Shown here piece by piece: positions 1 to 11,620 of a stretch of DNA of 64,000 nucleotides; the stretch's first letter is position 1; each line of letters starts with the position of its first letter. The stretch spans positions 2,091,001 to 2,155,000 of the forward strand of contig WPIO01000023.1 in NCBI GenBank assembly GCA_009760855.2, in the 5' to 3' direction. Source of the stretch: Cristatella mucedo (lineage: Eukaryota > Bryozoa > Phylactolaemata > Cristatellidae). A model generated the notes under the pieces. That model was not told where the DNA came from and made no database searches. It was given only the letters and a program-made list of their open reading frames with translations. The position numbers and the translations under genes were made by a program.

Positions 1-1020
1 CATGATGTTTTTCACCTTTGCATTTGGTGCATACCGGAGGACTATTGCTTTTGCCTGAAGTTGAAGTGTGTAAATTTCAAGAGAAAACTTTCCAAGTCTT
101 GAGCTGTGCAAGCATTTAAAATCACCACCAAGAGCATTGGCCTGGATGGTGTGGCGACTAAGCAGTTGCGGTCCTCTCACTGATCGCTGGTCGCTCTAAA
201 CTATGTGGATAGACGCACGGGTGCAATTTGATGCATGTACTCTCTTGCCCATCGCCTGTCCCGGGTAGCTTTGTTGACGTGAGGCTGCTGAGCAACAAGA
301 GTTCATTCCCTAATCGAATACAGATGAAAGAATTACAGTGATTGCTAGTTTCGGGGTAGTTATTTTAATTAACCTGTTTCAGCACACCTATAATGAGCTC
401 GGTTTGTTAGTAAGTCACCATCCCTGATTTTTTCATTTGCATTGAGTCCTTTGCAATGACTATATTATCGTACACTAAGGGTTGAGCAATAATAAGCTTC
501 AGAAGAGGGAGATAATTTCCAAAAAAACAATTCATAAGTAGCTGCAATGGTGCACTCTCATAGTTGACTTTAAACATTGAATTGCTGGAACATGGAGGGT
601 TTTTTCAAAAGGTAGCCACGGCGGAAGTCCAGGAGCTTTTCGCGAGCGCCAGATTGGTGTAAACTGTGGGTTTTAACGGCTTTTTAAATGGCTGCTAATT
701 AATGGTAGAATATAAATTCGCAGCCAGTACATTTGTTGAATGAATGCCAATCAAGATCAAGCGTCAGCAGAAGCTGAAAGGAAAAGGTTTTCTTCCCAGC
801 AACGACAGTGGCCGGGGAGACGCCAGAACGAGGCTGCTGAACGGCGTGCTGCAAAAGCCGAAGGGGTGAGCTATTCTCGTCAGCAACAACGTGCCGGACT
901 GTCCGAGGATTAGTCAGATGTCACGTGAAATTTCCCGTGATTGACCTAAGTAAGAAGAGTGAGTGTTACTATGCCTGGTCTGATTGGGAAGTAGTTCATA
1001 TAGATCTGCTGAAGCAAGAG
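1..1020. other. Probable intron 12 of NCLX copy 1; nothing coding recognised
   Basis: AT-rich sequence with no conserved exon, repeat or RNA gene that I recognise. Position just upstream of exon 13 of copy 1 suggests intron 12, whose counterpart in copy 2 is 4.6 kb long. Confidence 0.4.
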
Positions 1021-1024
1021 AATA

Positions 1025-1171
1025 AAAATAAATAAATAAAAATATTTTTCATAGTGCCCTAAGAGAAATTAATCTCTATTCAGTTGGTTTACATATGCCT
1101 CCGGGCTTGAGCCCACGACCTCAGCCAGACCTTGGTCGGGGCGAGCACCTTAACCGCTGGACCAAACCAGA
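1025..1171 (-). mobile_element. SINE-A copy (tRNA-derived, LINE-like tail)
   Basis: On the minus strand it reads TGGTCCAGCGGTTAAGGTGC (box A region), GGGCTCAAGCCC-type box B, and an AGAGATTAATTTCTCTTAGG tail. The tail matches the 3' hairpin of the LINEs in this window; an A/T-rich tetranucleotide run follows. Target-site duplication not determined. Confidence 0.75.
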
Positions 1172-2040
1172 TCGGCAAATATAACCTAAAAGTGAGTGAC
1201 AAAACCTTAAAGTCAAACCGCTGCGTAATGGATAGTTCGTATAAGTCGGTAAGACTTGGCTTATTGTGTAAACTGCGAAATTTGCGACAAACAAGCCAAG
1301 TTGCCGAGTTTTGCAGTGGCTGTGAGCGCCTAATTGTACAGGCCGGAAGACCTGAGAGTAGTGAACTGCATTATAATCATGTCATTATAAGTCAAGATGG
1401 GATGTCACAAATGCATAGACAATTGTAAATGCGGTATTCCGGTCTAAGCAGGCTTGAATTTTTGCAATGCCACGTAGCTGAAAGTGGGCAGACTTTGACT
1501 GTGGAGCTGAGATGGTTGTCTACCGAAAGGAGACTTTGAATTTGTGGGCACCCAGATTTTGTGCAGGTGCTACAGGAGATGTACTGGACCAGCCCATTTG
1601 AGGGACAGTTTTTCCAATCAATGATTAACACTTGGTTTGCTCATAACTAATACTTAAGGGTAAACAAGAGTAAAATGAATCCTGTTCGCATGACTCGCAT
1701 GGTCACCTAAGCTACTGCTAGTTGCATTTTTCTGCCTCGAGTCCCATCGTAGGCCATATCTCTGCCATTTTGCTTGCTTGAGTATGTGCAGTACTTCTTT
1801 TAGTGCGGTTTCCAAACTGGAGCCCGGCTTTCAAGTCTAGTACTGTAACGTGTATTAGCGACGTTGTTTTCCGTGCTGTATGTGATAGGGACTTCTAATG
1901 CCGACAATGTTCAGCCCAGCCGACTCCCGGCAGTACTCGAAAACCAAATAGCAATTCTGCCCGTGTGAATAGCAGCATTCAGTTCAAGGTCTTACCGCAG
2001 CAGGTTCTTGGGGCATTCAGGCGCACTGCATGCTATGCAT
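1172..2040. other. Intronic sequence, no gene recognised
   Basis: Around 1800-1930 there is weak similarity to 35655-35790 in intron 12 of copy 2 (shared TTTCCAAACTG and neighbouring blocks), which supports assignment to intron 12 of copy 1. No coding exon seen. Confidence 0.35.
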
Positions 2041-2043
2041 TCA

Positions 2044-2044
<1 letters not shown>

Positions 2045-2125
<81 letters not shown>
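2045..2125. repeat. (CA)n followed by (TA)n microsatellite
   Basis: About 28 CA units run directly into about 12 TA units. Confidence 0.98.
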
Positions 2126-2132
<7 letters not shown>

Positions 2133-2149
2133 TATCTTGCTCTATATAT

Positions 2150-2290
2150 ATTATTCATTTGCAAAGCGGCCCAAGAGAAATTAATCTCTATTCATGCGCT
2201 TCACATGTGTCACGCGGTTCAAGCTCTCGACCTCGGCCAGACCTTGGCTGGGGAGAGCACCTTAACCGCTGGGCCAAACCAGCTAGGATA
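2150..2290 (-). mobile_element. SINE-A copy
   Basis: Minus-strand copy with the same arrangement as at 1025: tRNA-like head (GGCCCAGCGGTTAAGGTGC) near 2275 and AGAGATTAATTTCTCTTGGG tail near 2175. Confidence 0.7.
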
Positions 2291-3325
2291 TGAATTAATC
2301 ACCAAGCTCCCGTCTCACATGTATTGAAATAGAAGCCATGCGTTGAACCTAGCGGTGGAATTGAACTACTGATAGTAGCCTGTCTCCTTGATGAGGAGAG
2401 ATCACTGACGCGTACAGTGGGCAGGCCCTCACAAGGGACTTCCGGATCAGGCTCGAAACCAGCGGCAGCCATAATGTATATCACTGTAATTACACAGCTA
2501 ACCGTTCTTTGAAGAAAACCACTAGCATTAGCTTAGGATGGTAAAGATAAGCTACCCCGCTCTTTTTTATGGCCGAATGCCTATGTGCAAACTGTAGTAA
2601 CCCGGATGGACACATCCACACAGAACCAGACTTGGTCATTCAATTGGCATTGATGTTTTCGAGCCTTGGTCCAAGCAGCCTTACTGGACGCGGTGCTGAC
2701 AAAAGCTATCCCCGTGCCAGTGGTAGACAAAATCGCAGCCTTTATTAATACACCGATAACAAGCATGGACTATAGAAAAGGCAAGGGATGAAACAGGTTC
2801 ACTATACGCAAGTATTAAATGAATCAATATTCGCACAGGGTGCCATAACGCAGAACAAGCCAGTCACCATGGGCTTCTCGAGAAATCCGAACTCGTATCT
2901 AGATTTGTAGCAGGGAAAGAGTTCAATTGGCTGAAAGATACTTGGTGTCCAACCAAATCAGCTGTGATCTGCTGTTCCAAACAGACTGGCTTCTCTAGTT
3001 CATCCCGTGCATCGCTGGATGTTGGAGTGAGGTCGCTCGGCGAACCGGCTGTTAAGCAGATTCAGCCGGCAAGTCTGTCGATTATACTTGCCAGTAACCT
3101 ATACGTGCCAGAGTGGGTTTTATCTATACCACACTTTCACTTGTAATGCCATTTTATTGATTACCCAAGCTCCTGAACAGCAGCCACAGAGAGATGGAAT
3201 GAGGTCGTTCAATAGCAGCCGCGGGTTTCAAAGGTTAGCCGGAAGGGCCTGTTCATTGTATTGGTCTATGGGAGAGACGCCATAAAGTAAACTGTAGCTG
3301 TGCCTGCATTTTTTTCTTTCTGGGC
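2291..3325. other. Intronic sequence, no gene recognised
   Basis: No conserved exon, tandem repeat or clear mobile element seen on either strand. Short open frames here are at chance level. Confidence 0.35.
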
Positions 3326-3329
3326 TAAA

Positions 3330-3830
3330 AATCCTTATAATAATAATAATAATATTGCACTTGATAAAGCGCCCTCAGAGAACTTGATCTCTTTCTAGGC
3401 GCTTTACATTTGCTGCAAAGGGAAATGCAACTGAATGGTGAGTAATATCATGCTTGATAAACAAACAACATGAATAACATAGTTAGGGGTGACATGCACA
3501 GGGTCAGCATGCAAATGTGGTTAATGGCAGCATGCACAGTGTCAGCACACATAAGCACATCAAGGACGAATCACGGGGACCCACTAAATGCTGTCCTAAG
3601 TAGGTGTTTTTAAGTTTCTTTTAAATGTGGTCAGGTCAGGGGATGTTCTGACGCAGGTCGGGAGGGAGTTCCAGGCTGTGGGAGCATACGAGCTAAATGC
3701 ACGGTCTCCAAAGGATTTAAGGTTTGTACGACCTGTTCGAGCCCAGCTCTGTGTCCCGTGAGCCAAGGCCTTGGCCTGGGCCATCATACTACGGCCGTCA
3801 TGGGCTCCCATCCTTCTCCATAAAGTACAA
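3330..3830 (-). mobile_element. 5'-truncated LINE, 3' end (L2/CR1-like)
   Basis: On the minus strand the C-terminal reverse-transcriptase tail reads RTNLKSFGDRAFSSYAPTAW and NSLPTCVRTSPDLTTFKRNL. A noncoding 3' end with hairpin AGCGCC...GGCGCT and a (TTA)n tail at about 3340-3355 follow. Truncated, inactive. Confidence 0.85.
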
Positions 3831-3899
3831 ATTCAAACGTATCTCTTCCTGTTACTCCTACAGTCCACAAGGTCTAGGTGAGTGTCATGCAGGAGAGCT

Positions 3900-3975
3900 G
3901 AAGTGGTGGTGACAGCCGTAAAGGCTCTTCTGTCGCTATACAAAAGATGCTGTTAAATCAGCTAGTATTGTCATT
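3900..3975 (+). mobile_element. SINE-B 3' fragment
   Basis: Contains GTGGTGACAGCCGTAAAGGC and TCTTCTGTCGCTATAC, then TTAAATCAGCTAG, the 3' half of the second SINE family. Confidence 0.6.
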
Positions 3976-4084
3976 ATCATGGCGAGCTCAAGCCCATGCG
4001 GCGTTGTTCATTCTGTAGCCCGCAATCGAAACGACCGCTGGATGAAACATGACCACTTCGCGACACAGATTGAGAACGACCGAA

Positions 4085-4990
4085 CCAGTAAAATTTGAAT
4101 CCCGCCAGTGCCTCGTCCGCCAGACCAATTTTCGTTTTTAATCATCCATGGTTGATATCGCGATCTATAGTGTCGAGCGCAGCTGATAGATCAGGTAGGG
4201 GTCGGACAGTCGCTTTACCACTATCGTTTCTGCTCAGGGTGTCGCAGATCACATGGATGAAAGCAATTTCAGTGTTGTGGTGTCGCTTGAGTCCCGACTG
4301 TAATTTCTCTGGCAATTCATTCATCTCATTTCGTTCTACGCGCTACTTAGCGACTCAATCCTTTCGAGAATCTTGCAAAAAGGAAGACGGGAAACTGGGC
4401 GATAGTTTGCAATAACCTCAGAATCCAATTCAGGCTTTTAAAACATTGGTCGAAAGAGTGCTGATTTGAAAAACTTTGGAACAACCCCGCTTTCCAGTGA
4501 AGCATTAAAAACCCGAGTAATGGCTGGACTACGTTCTTTGCCATGAAAACCACAGAGGGGATTGTACTGGGTCTCCCGTAGGTGAGATCTTTTTACTAAA
4601 GGTTATTAAGGTAGCCATTTCTCATTAATAAACCTCGGAAAATTTCTCAATGCATGTCACAGATTGCGACTCAAAATTGGTTTTAGTCGGAGACGGCTTC
4701 ATGGACGCACGAATATATGCAATCCCTTCAACGACGAAGGCTGAAAACGCGTTGTCGGAACCGTTAATATCCAGGGATTGAGACCTATTCAGAGTTGGCA
4801 AGCAAATAATTCACTGTCTTTAAAGTTCTTTGGGTCTCACTGAGAAGACCCGGGTTTTGTGTGAAAAAAGAGGCCCTCGCATTTTGTAAGCTTTCCCGAG
4901 TAGACTCTTTGGTGGAAGTCTCTGAAACTGGTTAGATCGTCGTCAAACCCCGACTTCTTAAAGCGACGTTCAAAACAGTGCTTGTGCATA
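4085..4990 (-). mobile_element. Degenerate LINE reverse-transcriptase segment
   Basis: Minus-strand translation carries RT motifs with breaks, for example QSGLKRHHNTEIAF and DLSAALDTIDRDI (the usual DLSAAFDTIDH). The segment is closely related to 12820-13620 plus 14700-14870. No intact frame, so a pseudo-element. Confidence 0.8.
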
Positions 4991-5109
4991 ATTGCATGCA
5001 TTGCCGTGATCTTTCCGTGCGAGACCTGCTTGAAACTGTTGGCTGCTATTGATTAGTTTGCTTAAAGGTCGGCATCGTTATCAGATCGGCATGCACTGTG
5101 GCTGTCATC

Positions 5110-5226
<117 letters not shown>

Positions 5227-5346
5227 CTGTCTACGGCTGCTTAGGGCTTGTGCCGCTGTCTAGAACTTGGTTGATGCTAGCAAGCGAAGTTCACGTAAGT
5301 GTGGATTTGTTACTTTCCTTGTTTGAAGCCTTTCCATTTCGTTTAG

Positions 5347-5503
5347 ATGTATGGTGTAGCACTGAACATTAGCAACGCCATCCTCGGGACAACCGTGCTA
5401 GCCTGGGGTAACAGCCTTGGCGATGCCATTTCAAACACTACCACGGCACGTCAGGGCTTCCCTAGAATGGGTCTGGCCGCATGTTTCGGCGGACAGTTTT
5501 TTG
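5347..5503 (+). CDS. SLC8B1: NCLX copy 1, exon 13 equivalent (alpha-2 repeat)
   Basis: Acceptor ccatttcgtttag, identical to copy 2. It encodes MYGVALNISNAILGTTVLAW, GNSLGDAISNTTTARQGF and PRMGLAACFGGQFF plus G; the U12-type donor GTATCCTTA follows. 157 nt, phase 0 to 1, as in copy 2. Confidence 0.92.
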
Positions 5504-5518
5504 GTATCCTTACCGAGC

Positions 5519-5551
<33 letters not shown>

Positions 5552-8500
5552 CAGCCGTTCGTCACACTGAAAAATGAAGGAGCCAAGTCCAGTATTGCTT
5601 CACATTGTTTGTGTGTACTGTAAACTTCTTTATCTTTGCACTCCAGACCTCGTCCTGGGAATCGGCATACCGTTTACCATTCTGGCCATAAGAACCGGTA
5701 AACCTGTTGTTGTAAGTGGATTGTGGATGCAGCTTCACGCCTGTGCGGTGCGATGCTAGCTGTATAACACTAGCAGCGTACTATTTGTAGGCTGTAAACC
5801 ACCCCCACCGGCTGCCCATCTTTGAGCAAGAACTCCAAAGACAACTTAGAAATGAGCCGCCGGAGTTACAGCCAACAAATAGTACATCAAAAATTGTACA
5901 ACGGCATTAATCTAACCCTACGGGTTAGCGTCATTTATGGTCTGGCAAAGCGTTTATTTCAGCCAGGTTTCGGTCAAAGCAAAAAGGTTGAGATTGGCTT
6001 CAATTATTAAGTCATGCATTGTCAGGGTTTTATTGCGCATTAATTTGTCTTGGAGTTCTCGCTCAATGTGCAACAAACCCCTGACAATACTTAATTATTT
6101 GACTTAATTATTAATTATTGACTGACTTAATAATTGAAGGCAATCTCAACCTTTTTGCTTTGACGGAGACCTGGCTGAAATAGATGCATTTCCAGACCAA
6201 AACTGAAGCTACCCCGACGGGTTTCTCCTTCCTCCATATCCCTAGATCAATCAAAACCGGCGGTGGAGTCGCAATTGTCGCCCGTTCCTACCTCAATTTC
6301 AAACTGTTTCTAGTCCCCTTCAAGCAGTCTTTCACTTGTTTTGAGTCCCCCCTTCCGACAGCTTCCAATGGTGGCATTAATCTATCGCCCCAGGAGCCAA
6401 TGCCTCTTTCCTCTAAGATTGCTCTGATCTCATTTCAAATCAGTGCACGAGAAATCTATCTTTCCTCGTTATGAGGGATTGTAACATTCATTTTGACAAC
6501 TTGACTTACGCCTTAAATGCCGAGTTTAGTGCACTGACTGACTTATTATTGTCTCTTGTGCCTCGTGTGCGTAACCCCACTCAGAACAAGTGTCACACAC
6601 TCCATCAAATATTCTCCCATTAATGTATGCTATCAACCCCTACTATTACTAAATTATGTTCATTTGATGACGTGCGGATCTCATTCAGTCTACAGTGCAT
6701 GCCCTTCTCCGCATCCAAAGACATATGTGAATCGCCAAACCTCAAGACCCTTGACATCGATGCTGTCCGAGCAAAACATCTTAGTTCCTACTGCTCAATT
6801 CTCCTTCCGACCTATCATCATCGAAAGAATGCTACAATTTGACCCGTGCTGACATGCTTAGCGAGTTCGCACCTCTGACTAAGTGCACTGTGTGCCCTCG
6901 CACAGACGGCCTATGGTTTACCACAGACATTAAACGCTAGGTCTACTAAGCGCAAGCTTGAAAAAAACAAACGACGGATAATTACGGACTGTTCATCAAC
7001 AGGCATACGAGGACTACTGTAGATCGTACCAATCGATCCTAGCAAAGGCCAAGTCTAGTTTCTATAAAAACGTTTTTGAATCACGGATGCCCAATCCAAA
7101 AATGCCTATGTCTTGTCGTCAATCATTTTCTTAACCACCCCAGGTTAGCTCATTGTCTTGTGATCCTTGTGTTGCTATAACTGATTGCTTCTAGCTTCTT
7201 TGTCAGCAAGATGGACAAGATCGGAGAATCTATCTCAAAGGTAGCAGCATTCACTCTGGACTCATATCCCTCAACATCAAACCCACATATCATCCTCACC
7301 ATTAATTCCGTTCGGCATCTCAATGTCTACATTCAAGGAGACCTAGAGTGACATCATCCTAAAATTTATCTCCGAGGCAAAGTAGACTACTAGTTCTCTG
7401 GACTCTATTCCCAATGTCCTACTTCTAGGAGGCATAGATCTGTTGCTGCCATGCATAACTGCGATTATAAAAATGTCCTTAGCCTCAGGTCAAGCCCCTG
7501 CACCTTTCGAAAAAGCTGTTGTTACGCCACTAGTTTAGAAAGCAACATTAGACCAGTTACCTTGAGAGAAGCTTCTCCCTTCTAAAGTTCTTATCAAAAA
7601 CACAGGAACGACTTGTGACAGACCAGCTGAACTCTTATATTGAAACCTCAAACCTTGCTACCGATTTCCAGTCAGGCTTTAGGGCTAGTCACTCCACGGA
7701 GCATCACACATCGCTCACACGTTGCTTCGGTTTTTATAACGACCATGCCAAGCATGCAGGCTTAGGTAAAGTCTCTCTTTGCTTGTTTTGCTCGATCTTT
7801 CAGCAGCATTTTACACTATTGATCACCTAGTTCCTCTCGAGCGCCTCTCATCTCGAATAGACATCACTGGCTTTTCACTGCAACGGTTCAGATACTATCT
7901 CTGTGGAGAAACTCCAGAGTATTGATGCAAGCGGACAAAGACCATCCGAGGAACAACTGAATTACTGGGTGTCTCAAGGCTCTATTTCTCTCAAATCCCT
8001 TGCTGCCTGTATTTTAGATATCCGCACATGGTTGTCAGCAAGCTTTCCCAAATGTAATGTATCTCCGTCTGTAACTCCACAAAGTCATAAAGACCAGGTG
8101 GGTGTTACGCAGGAGAGTTTTGTATAGCACACTCACAGCCTAAGCGGCTTTCGGTACGCATTCGGTAGCCAACAGACTTCGTCTCACGCAACAAAGAGAA
8201 AGTGGGAAGCATAGCCGAGTCAGGAGATCAGTTGAGGTAGTGAGTAGCATGAAAGTAGCAGCTCAGCACCGCTGAAAAGGATGAGCCATAGTCGGCAGCA
8301 GAAGAGTAGTTGTCGTTGCGTAAGAATAGTGGAAGCGAGTTCCACAGCCTAGGACCTGCAGAGCTAAAGCTTCTGTCGCCAATGGTCTTTAAGCAAAGGA
8401 ACGGAGCCGCTAATCTATTTTCCATACAGGGCCTGAGGGCACGAAGAGGCTGAAACTGGTGCAGCAGTTCAGCTAGGTATGGAGGAGCCAAGCCGTGGCG

Positions 8501-10474
8501 GGCCTTGTGGGTCAGCGTAACAACTTTGCTCTGTATCCGTTGATCAACCGGCAGCCATCCTAGCTCTTTTAGCAAAAGAGACACATAGTCAAAGCTCCGA
8601 GACTTAAAAACTTGCCTTGCAGCCATATTCATAGGCAGCTGCAGTGGCCTAGTTGCTTCCTTTGGTAGCCCAGCCAAAAGAGAATTACAATAATCAAGCT
8701 GAGACAGAACTAAGGAGCTGCTTAAATTGTTTGCAAGCCACTGTGGAAGACAGCTCATAATCTTATATATGAATTGGACGTTATGGCTAGCTTTAGAAGC
8801 AGTCTTCCGAATGAAGCTCTTAAAATTTAGGCAGCTGTCGAAAATGACACCTAAATTTCGAGCACGTGATGACGGTCGAAGGACAGCATTACCTATTAGA
8901 GGAGCAAAGCTTTTTAATCCAGCTACACGCTTAGGGTGTCCTATGAGCAGCAGTTTGGTTTTATCGTCATTTAGCTTTAAGAAGTTTTCCGACATCCAGA
9001 ATCTAAGGTCGGCAAGAAAAGCATTCAGTTTATCAGTTGTGCCAGCAGATTCCGACGGTTTGAATGACAGATACGGCTGATTATCGTCAGCATAAAAGTG
9101 ATGTCCTATTCCGTGAGCCTTAATCACTTTTTCCCACAGGTTTAATATAAATTAAGAAAAGCAAGGGACCGAGGACGATCCCTTGAGGGACTCTACAGGT
9201 GACGATCAAACCCACTCACTAGTTATGGGCAAACCAAGTGTGACTCAGAAACTGAAAATAGTATCGCTCAAAATCAGCTCTGCCAGTGTATCTCCTGTTG
9301 CATCTGCACGGAATATCCTGTTTTAAAGTGACCTTTCGCTGGATGACCACATCAGCTCCACAGTCGAGTGCGCCTACTTTCAGCTATATAGCATTGCTGA
9401 AATTCAGGCTTTCATAGATTGGGGTACTACATCCTAAAATTGGTCAATGTATATGTAATACGTGACTTGTGCAACTCACTGCTTCCGGTCTACCGACCTG
9501 TGCGACCAGGGGCTTGCAGTTGACGAAAAACTCTGCTGCTAGCCTTCTCTGTTATGAGCGTAGCAGCTGCCACATTGCACCACTTCTGGCAAACCTGAAT
9601 TGGCTTCCAATCAAGCAGCACATGGACTTTAAGGTCTTGTCACTCACTTTTAGGTCTCTTCATTCTCTGGCTGCAGTCTACCCATCAGAACTACTCACCC
9701 ACTCAAGCTGTACATCGTATCACACCCTATTCTGAGTCAAATGGTTTAGCTAAACGTCGTACAAACCTTAAATCCTTTGGAATCACGTGCTTTTAGTTCG
9801 TATGCACCAAAGCCTTGAACTCACACCCGACTGACGACATGACATCTCCTGACTTGACGACATTTAAAAAAATCTAAGCCGCACTTTTTATAACAGCATT
9901 AAGTGGGTCCATGCGATTCTTGCTTTGCGTGCTTCTGCCTGCTGACATAGTGCATGCTACCATTTACCATGGTTGACATGTTGACACTGTGCATTCCACT
10001 TCCAACCATGTCATGCATGTTGACGTTTTGCATATTACAACTGATCACATTATCATACATTCTTTACAGCACATGTAAAGTGCCTCGAAAGAGACTAAGT
10101 TCTCTGAGGGCGCTATACAAATGTACTGCTCTTATTATTATATCTTAACGACGCAGTTGCTGGAGTAACGTAACATATCTCCTGCCCTTGTCATTATCGT
10201 CGTTGCCTGCCTGTGTGAGCCACGTGCTACAGCTTTCCTGCATTGTGGAAAGGCTTTTAATCTTGTTCTATTGCAGCTAGCCCCGTTCGAATTCAAGGTG
10301 GCCATCCTGCTGGGCTTCTTGACTCTCAGCCTCGTCGTCAATATTACAGTGGTTCCTCTGGTGCTTCGCTTCCAGATGACACGCGTCTATGCCATCGTGC
10401 TCATTGTTATATACGTGTCATTCCTTGTAATAGCAATGCTCGCTGAGACCAATGTCATTAACGTGTCATTTTAA
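5347..10474 (+). CDS. SLC8B1: NCLX paralogue, 3' part only (copy 1; last three exons)
   Basis: Three exons, 5347-5503, 5647-5711 and 10277-10474, have exactly the lengths and phases of exons 13-15 of copy 2 and join into an open frame of 139 residues plus TAA. By my hand alignment 29 residues differ from copy 2 (about 79% identity). The alpha-2 core WGNSLGD is intact and closer to the human WGNSIGD than copy 2's WGNSLSD. The codon split by the U12 intron gives Asp where copy 2 and human NCLX have Asn. Splice sites, frame and a poly(A) signal are intact, so nothing marks it as a pseudogene here. Upstream exons must lie left of the window: no exon 12 equivalent was found in 1-5346. Confidence 0.88.
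5504..5646 (+). other. SLC8B1: U12-type GT-AG intron of NCLX copy 1
   Basis: 143 nt. It starts GTATCCTTACCGAGCATG and ends CTTCTTTATCTTTGCACTCCAG; branch-like TTCTTTATC lies 14 nt before the end of the acceptor. It contains (GCT)9 at 5521-5547 where copy 2 has the long expansion. The 5' site is identical in the two paralogues. Confidence 0.87.
5647..5711 (+). CDS. SLC8B1: NCLX copy 1, exon 14 equivalent
   Basis: Acceptor tttgcactccag, donor GTT|gtaagt. It encodes (D)LVLGIGIPFTILAIRTGKPV and V. 65 nt, phase 1 to 0, identical in structure to copy 2. Confidence 0.9.
5944..6194. repeat. Inverted repeat of LINE endonuclease sequence
   Basis: Arms 5944-6014 and 6123-6194 (about 71 nt, about 90% matched) are separated by about 108 nt. 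Each arm encodes the endonuclease motif LFALTETWLK when read outward, so two LINE 5' parts stand head to head. Confidence 0.85.
6123..8127 (+). mobile_element. Degenerate LINE (endonuclease to RT), 5' portion
   Basis: Plus-strand remnants in order: endonuclease LFALTETWLK, then PDGFSFLHIPRSIKTGGGV (6220-6270), and RT motif LNSYIETSNLATDFQSGFRA followed by SHSTE (7625-7710). Frame is broken many times. The 3' part of the element resumes at about 9285, beyond an inserted minus-strand LINE. It sits in the last intron of NCLX copy 1. Confidence 0.8.
8130..9285 (-). mobile_element. LINE RT C-terminal half, longest intact stretch (8228-9127)
   Basis: A 299-codon open stretch on the minus strand has the RT catalytic motif HHFYADDNQPYLSF and then LKLNDDKTKLLLIG, LDYCNSLLAGLP, ELGWLPVDQRIQSKVVTLTH and RSFSSAGPRLWNSLP: the C-terminal RT and thumb arrangement of L2/CR1-type non-LTR elements. 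The preceding PQG..LGPLLF motif lies just upstream (9135-9195) in a shifted frame. It interrupts the plus-strand LINE and belongs to a different subfamily, since its terminal motifs differ from RAFSSYAPTAWNSLP. Confidence 0.88.
9285..10142 (+). mobile_element. LINE 3' portion with hairpin tail
   Basis: Continues the plus-strand LINE: ATRGLQLTKNSAASLLCYER, SSCHIAPLLANLNWLPIKQH and MDFKVLSLTFRSLHS. Then comes a noncoding tail ending with the AAGTGCCTCGAAAGAGACTA hairpin and short TTATTA run. Confidence 0.85.
10277..10474 (+). CDS. SLC8B1: NCLX copy 1, exon 15 equivalent, C-terminus
   Basis: Acceptor gttctattgcag. It encodes LAPFEFKVAILLGFLTLSLV, VVPLVLRFQMTRVYAIVLIV and ends AMLAETNVINVSF with TAA. 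198 nt as in copy 2. Confidence 0.94.
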   Translation, partial: LAPFEFKVAILLGFLTLSLVVNITVVPLVLRFQMTRVYAIVLIVIYVSFLVIAMLAETNVINVSF

Positions 10475-10925
10475 GGCAACAGCCTACGTTTTACATTACG
10501 CCCTCTATCTTGCCCTACTCTGAGTTCAGTTGCGAACTGCGCTAGGTTGCACTGAATCCATTGGCGATGTTTTAGTTGGCCGAATAGCCCAGTCCGTGTG
10601 ATCGAAGGGCCTGCAGCAGCATAACACGTCGGAGCTAATCGTTGACGTCTCGATGCTCGAGGCCTTCCCAGCAGCTGCTTGCAGCTGCTGCTGACAACAA
10701 TAGTACGCAAGCTTGCCAAATCTGATGAGAATTACAATATTTGACGTTTTGTCCATTTCAGAGGAGACTGTAAATGTCGTCTTGAGTAGATAAGAAAGAA
10801 TTTTTGGTGTCCCACGAATCCCACATACATTGTATGTGCAGCTTACCCACTGTGCTTGCCATGAGATATGCCCTATCGGCAAATATGTAGACACTTTTTT
10901 AAAATAAAGTAATACGAGAGAATTT
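10475..10925 (+). other. SLC8B1: 3' UTR of NCLX copy 1 with polyadenylation signal
   Basis: AATAAA at 10903-10908, about 430 nt past the stop, matches the spacing in copy 2. The flank is similar to 42929-43330 in several blocks, for example around the motif CTACGTTTTACA just after the stop. Confidence 0.5.
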
Positions 10926-11039
10926 TGTTAGATTCTGATGGCAATTTTCAATTCATCGTAATGTGCAGTTTTGGTATCAGCGCTTTCTATTAGCGAAAAT
11001 TGGGTGTGCAGTTTAATGACTAATATTTATGAAACGATG

Positions 11040-11620
11040 CTTCCATTTCAAGCTAAGCAATTGGGATTGTAAGTCAGAAGAATGCTGGAAAAGGTCTTGC
11101 AGCAGCGCGTTGGGTAGAAACCATTTCGACTTTTATTTGTTTACTGGAAAATGAATTTCAGATTTTGTGTGTTTCAGAAGAATTCAATCCTATAACTGCT
11201 CGAGCTAAACGCCAAATTTAAATAATGAACGCCAAAATCATATTGGCATTGAGGTCAATAGTGCGAGATAGAGACAATAGCAGCAATCGTTGCAAGATGC
11301 AATACTTGAACGTGGATTTTGATTTGATTTCGTGTTCCCATTGCTGCATTCCCTATTAGGCGAGATAGTTTGTTGATTACTTGGTGTAACCAACGTTCGT
11401 TTGATTACTCCAAAATTCTCGAGCCTGGGCCCAGAGCGCGTGCTCGAATGCACGCTGCTCGCGCTTGATTGGCCCTCGCGTTAGCGTGAAAGCGCTGCCT
11501 GAATAGATTAAATGCCTAACTAGCTAGTGAGCTGGAGACGCTAGAGTAATATTGCCAATTGCTGGTACGGCCGTGGTGACGGTTGGTGCCATCTTGACAA
11601 GGGGGTAAGCCATTGATGAC
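11040..11620. repeat. Block A: partial copy of the duplicated NCLX-flanking block
   Basis: Shares collinear similarity with 35930-36420 and 43480-43960, for example GAATGCTGG.AGAGGTCTTGC and AGGTAGAAACCATTTC, then CTCGAGCCTGGGC-type sequence. It lies downstream of copy 1 just as block C lies downstream of copy 2. Open frames are not conserved among the three. Confidence 0.7.
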
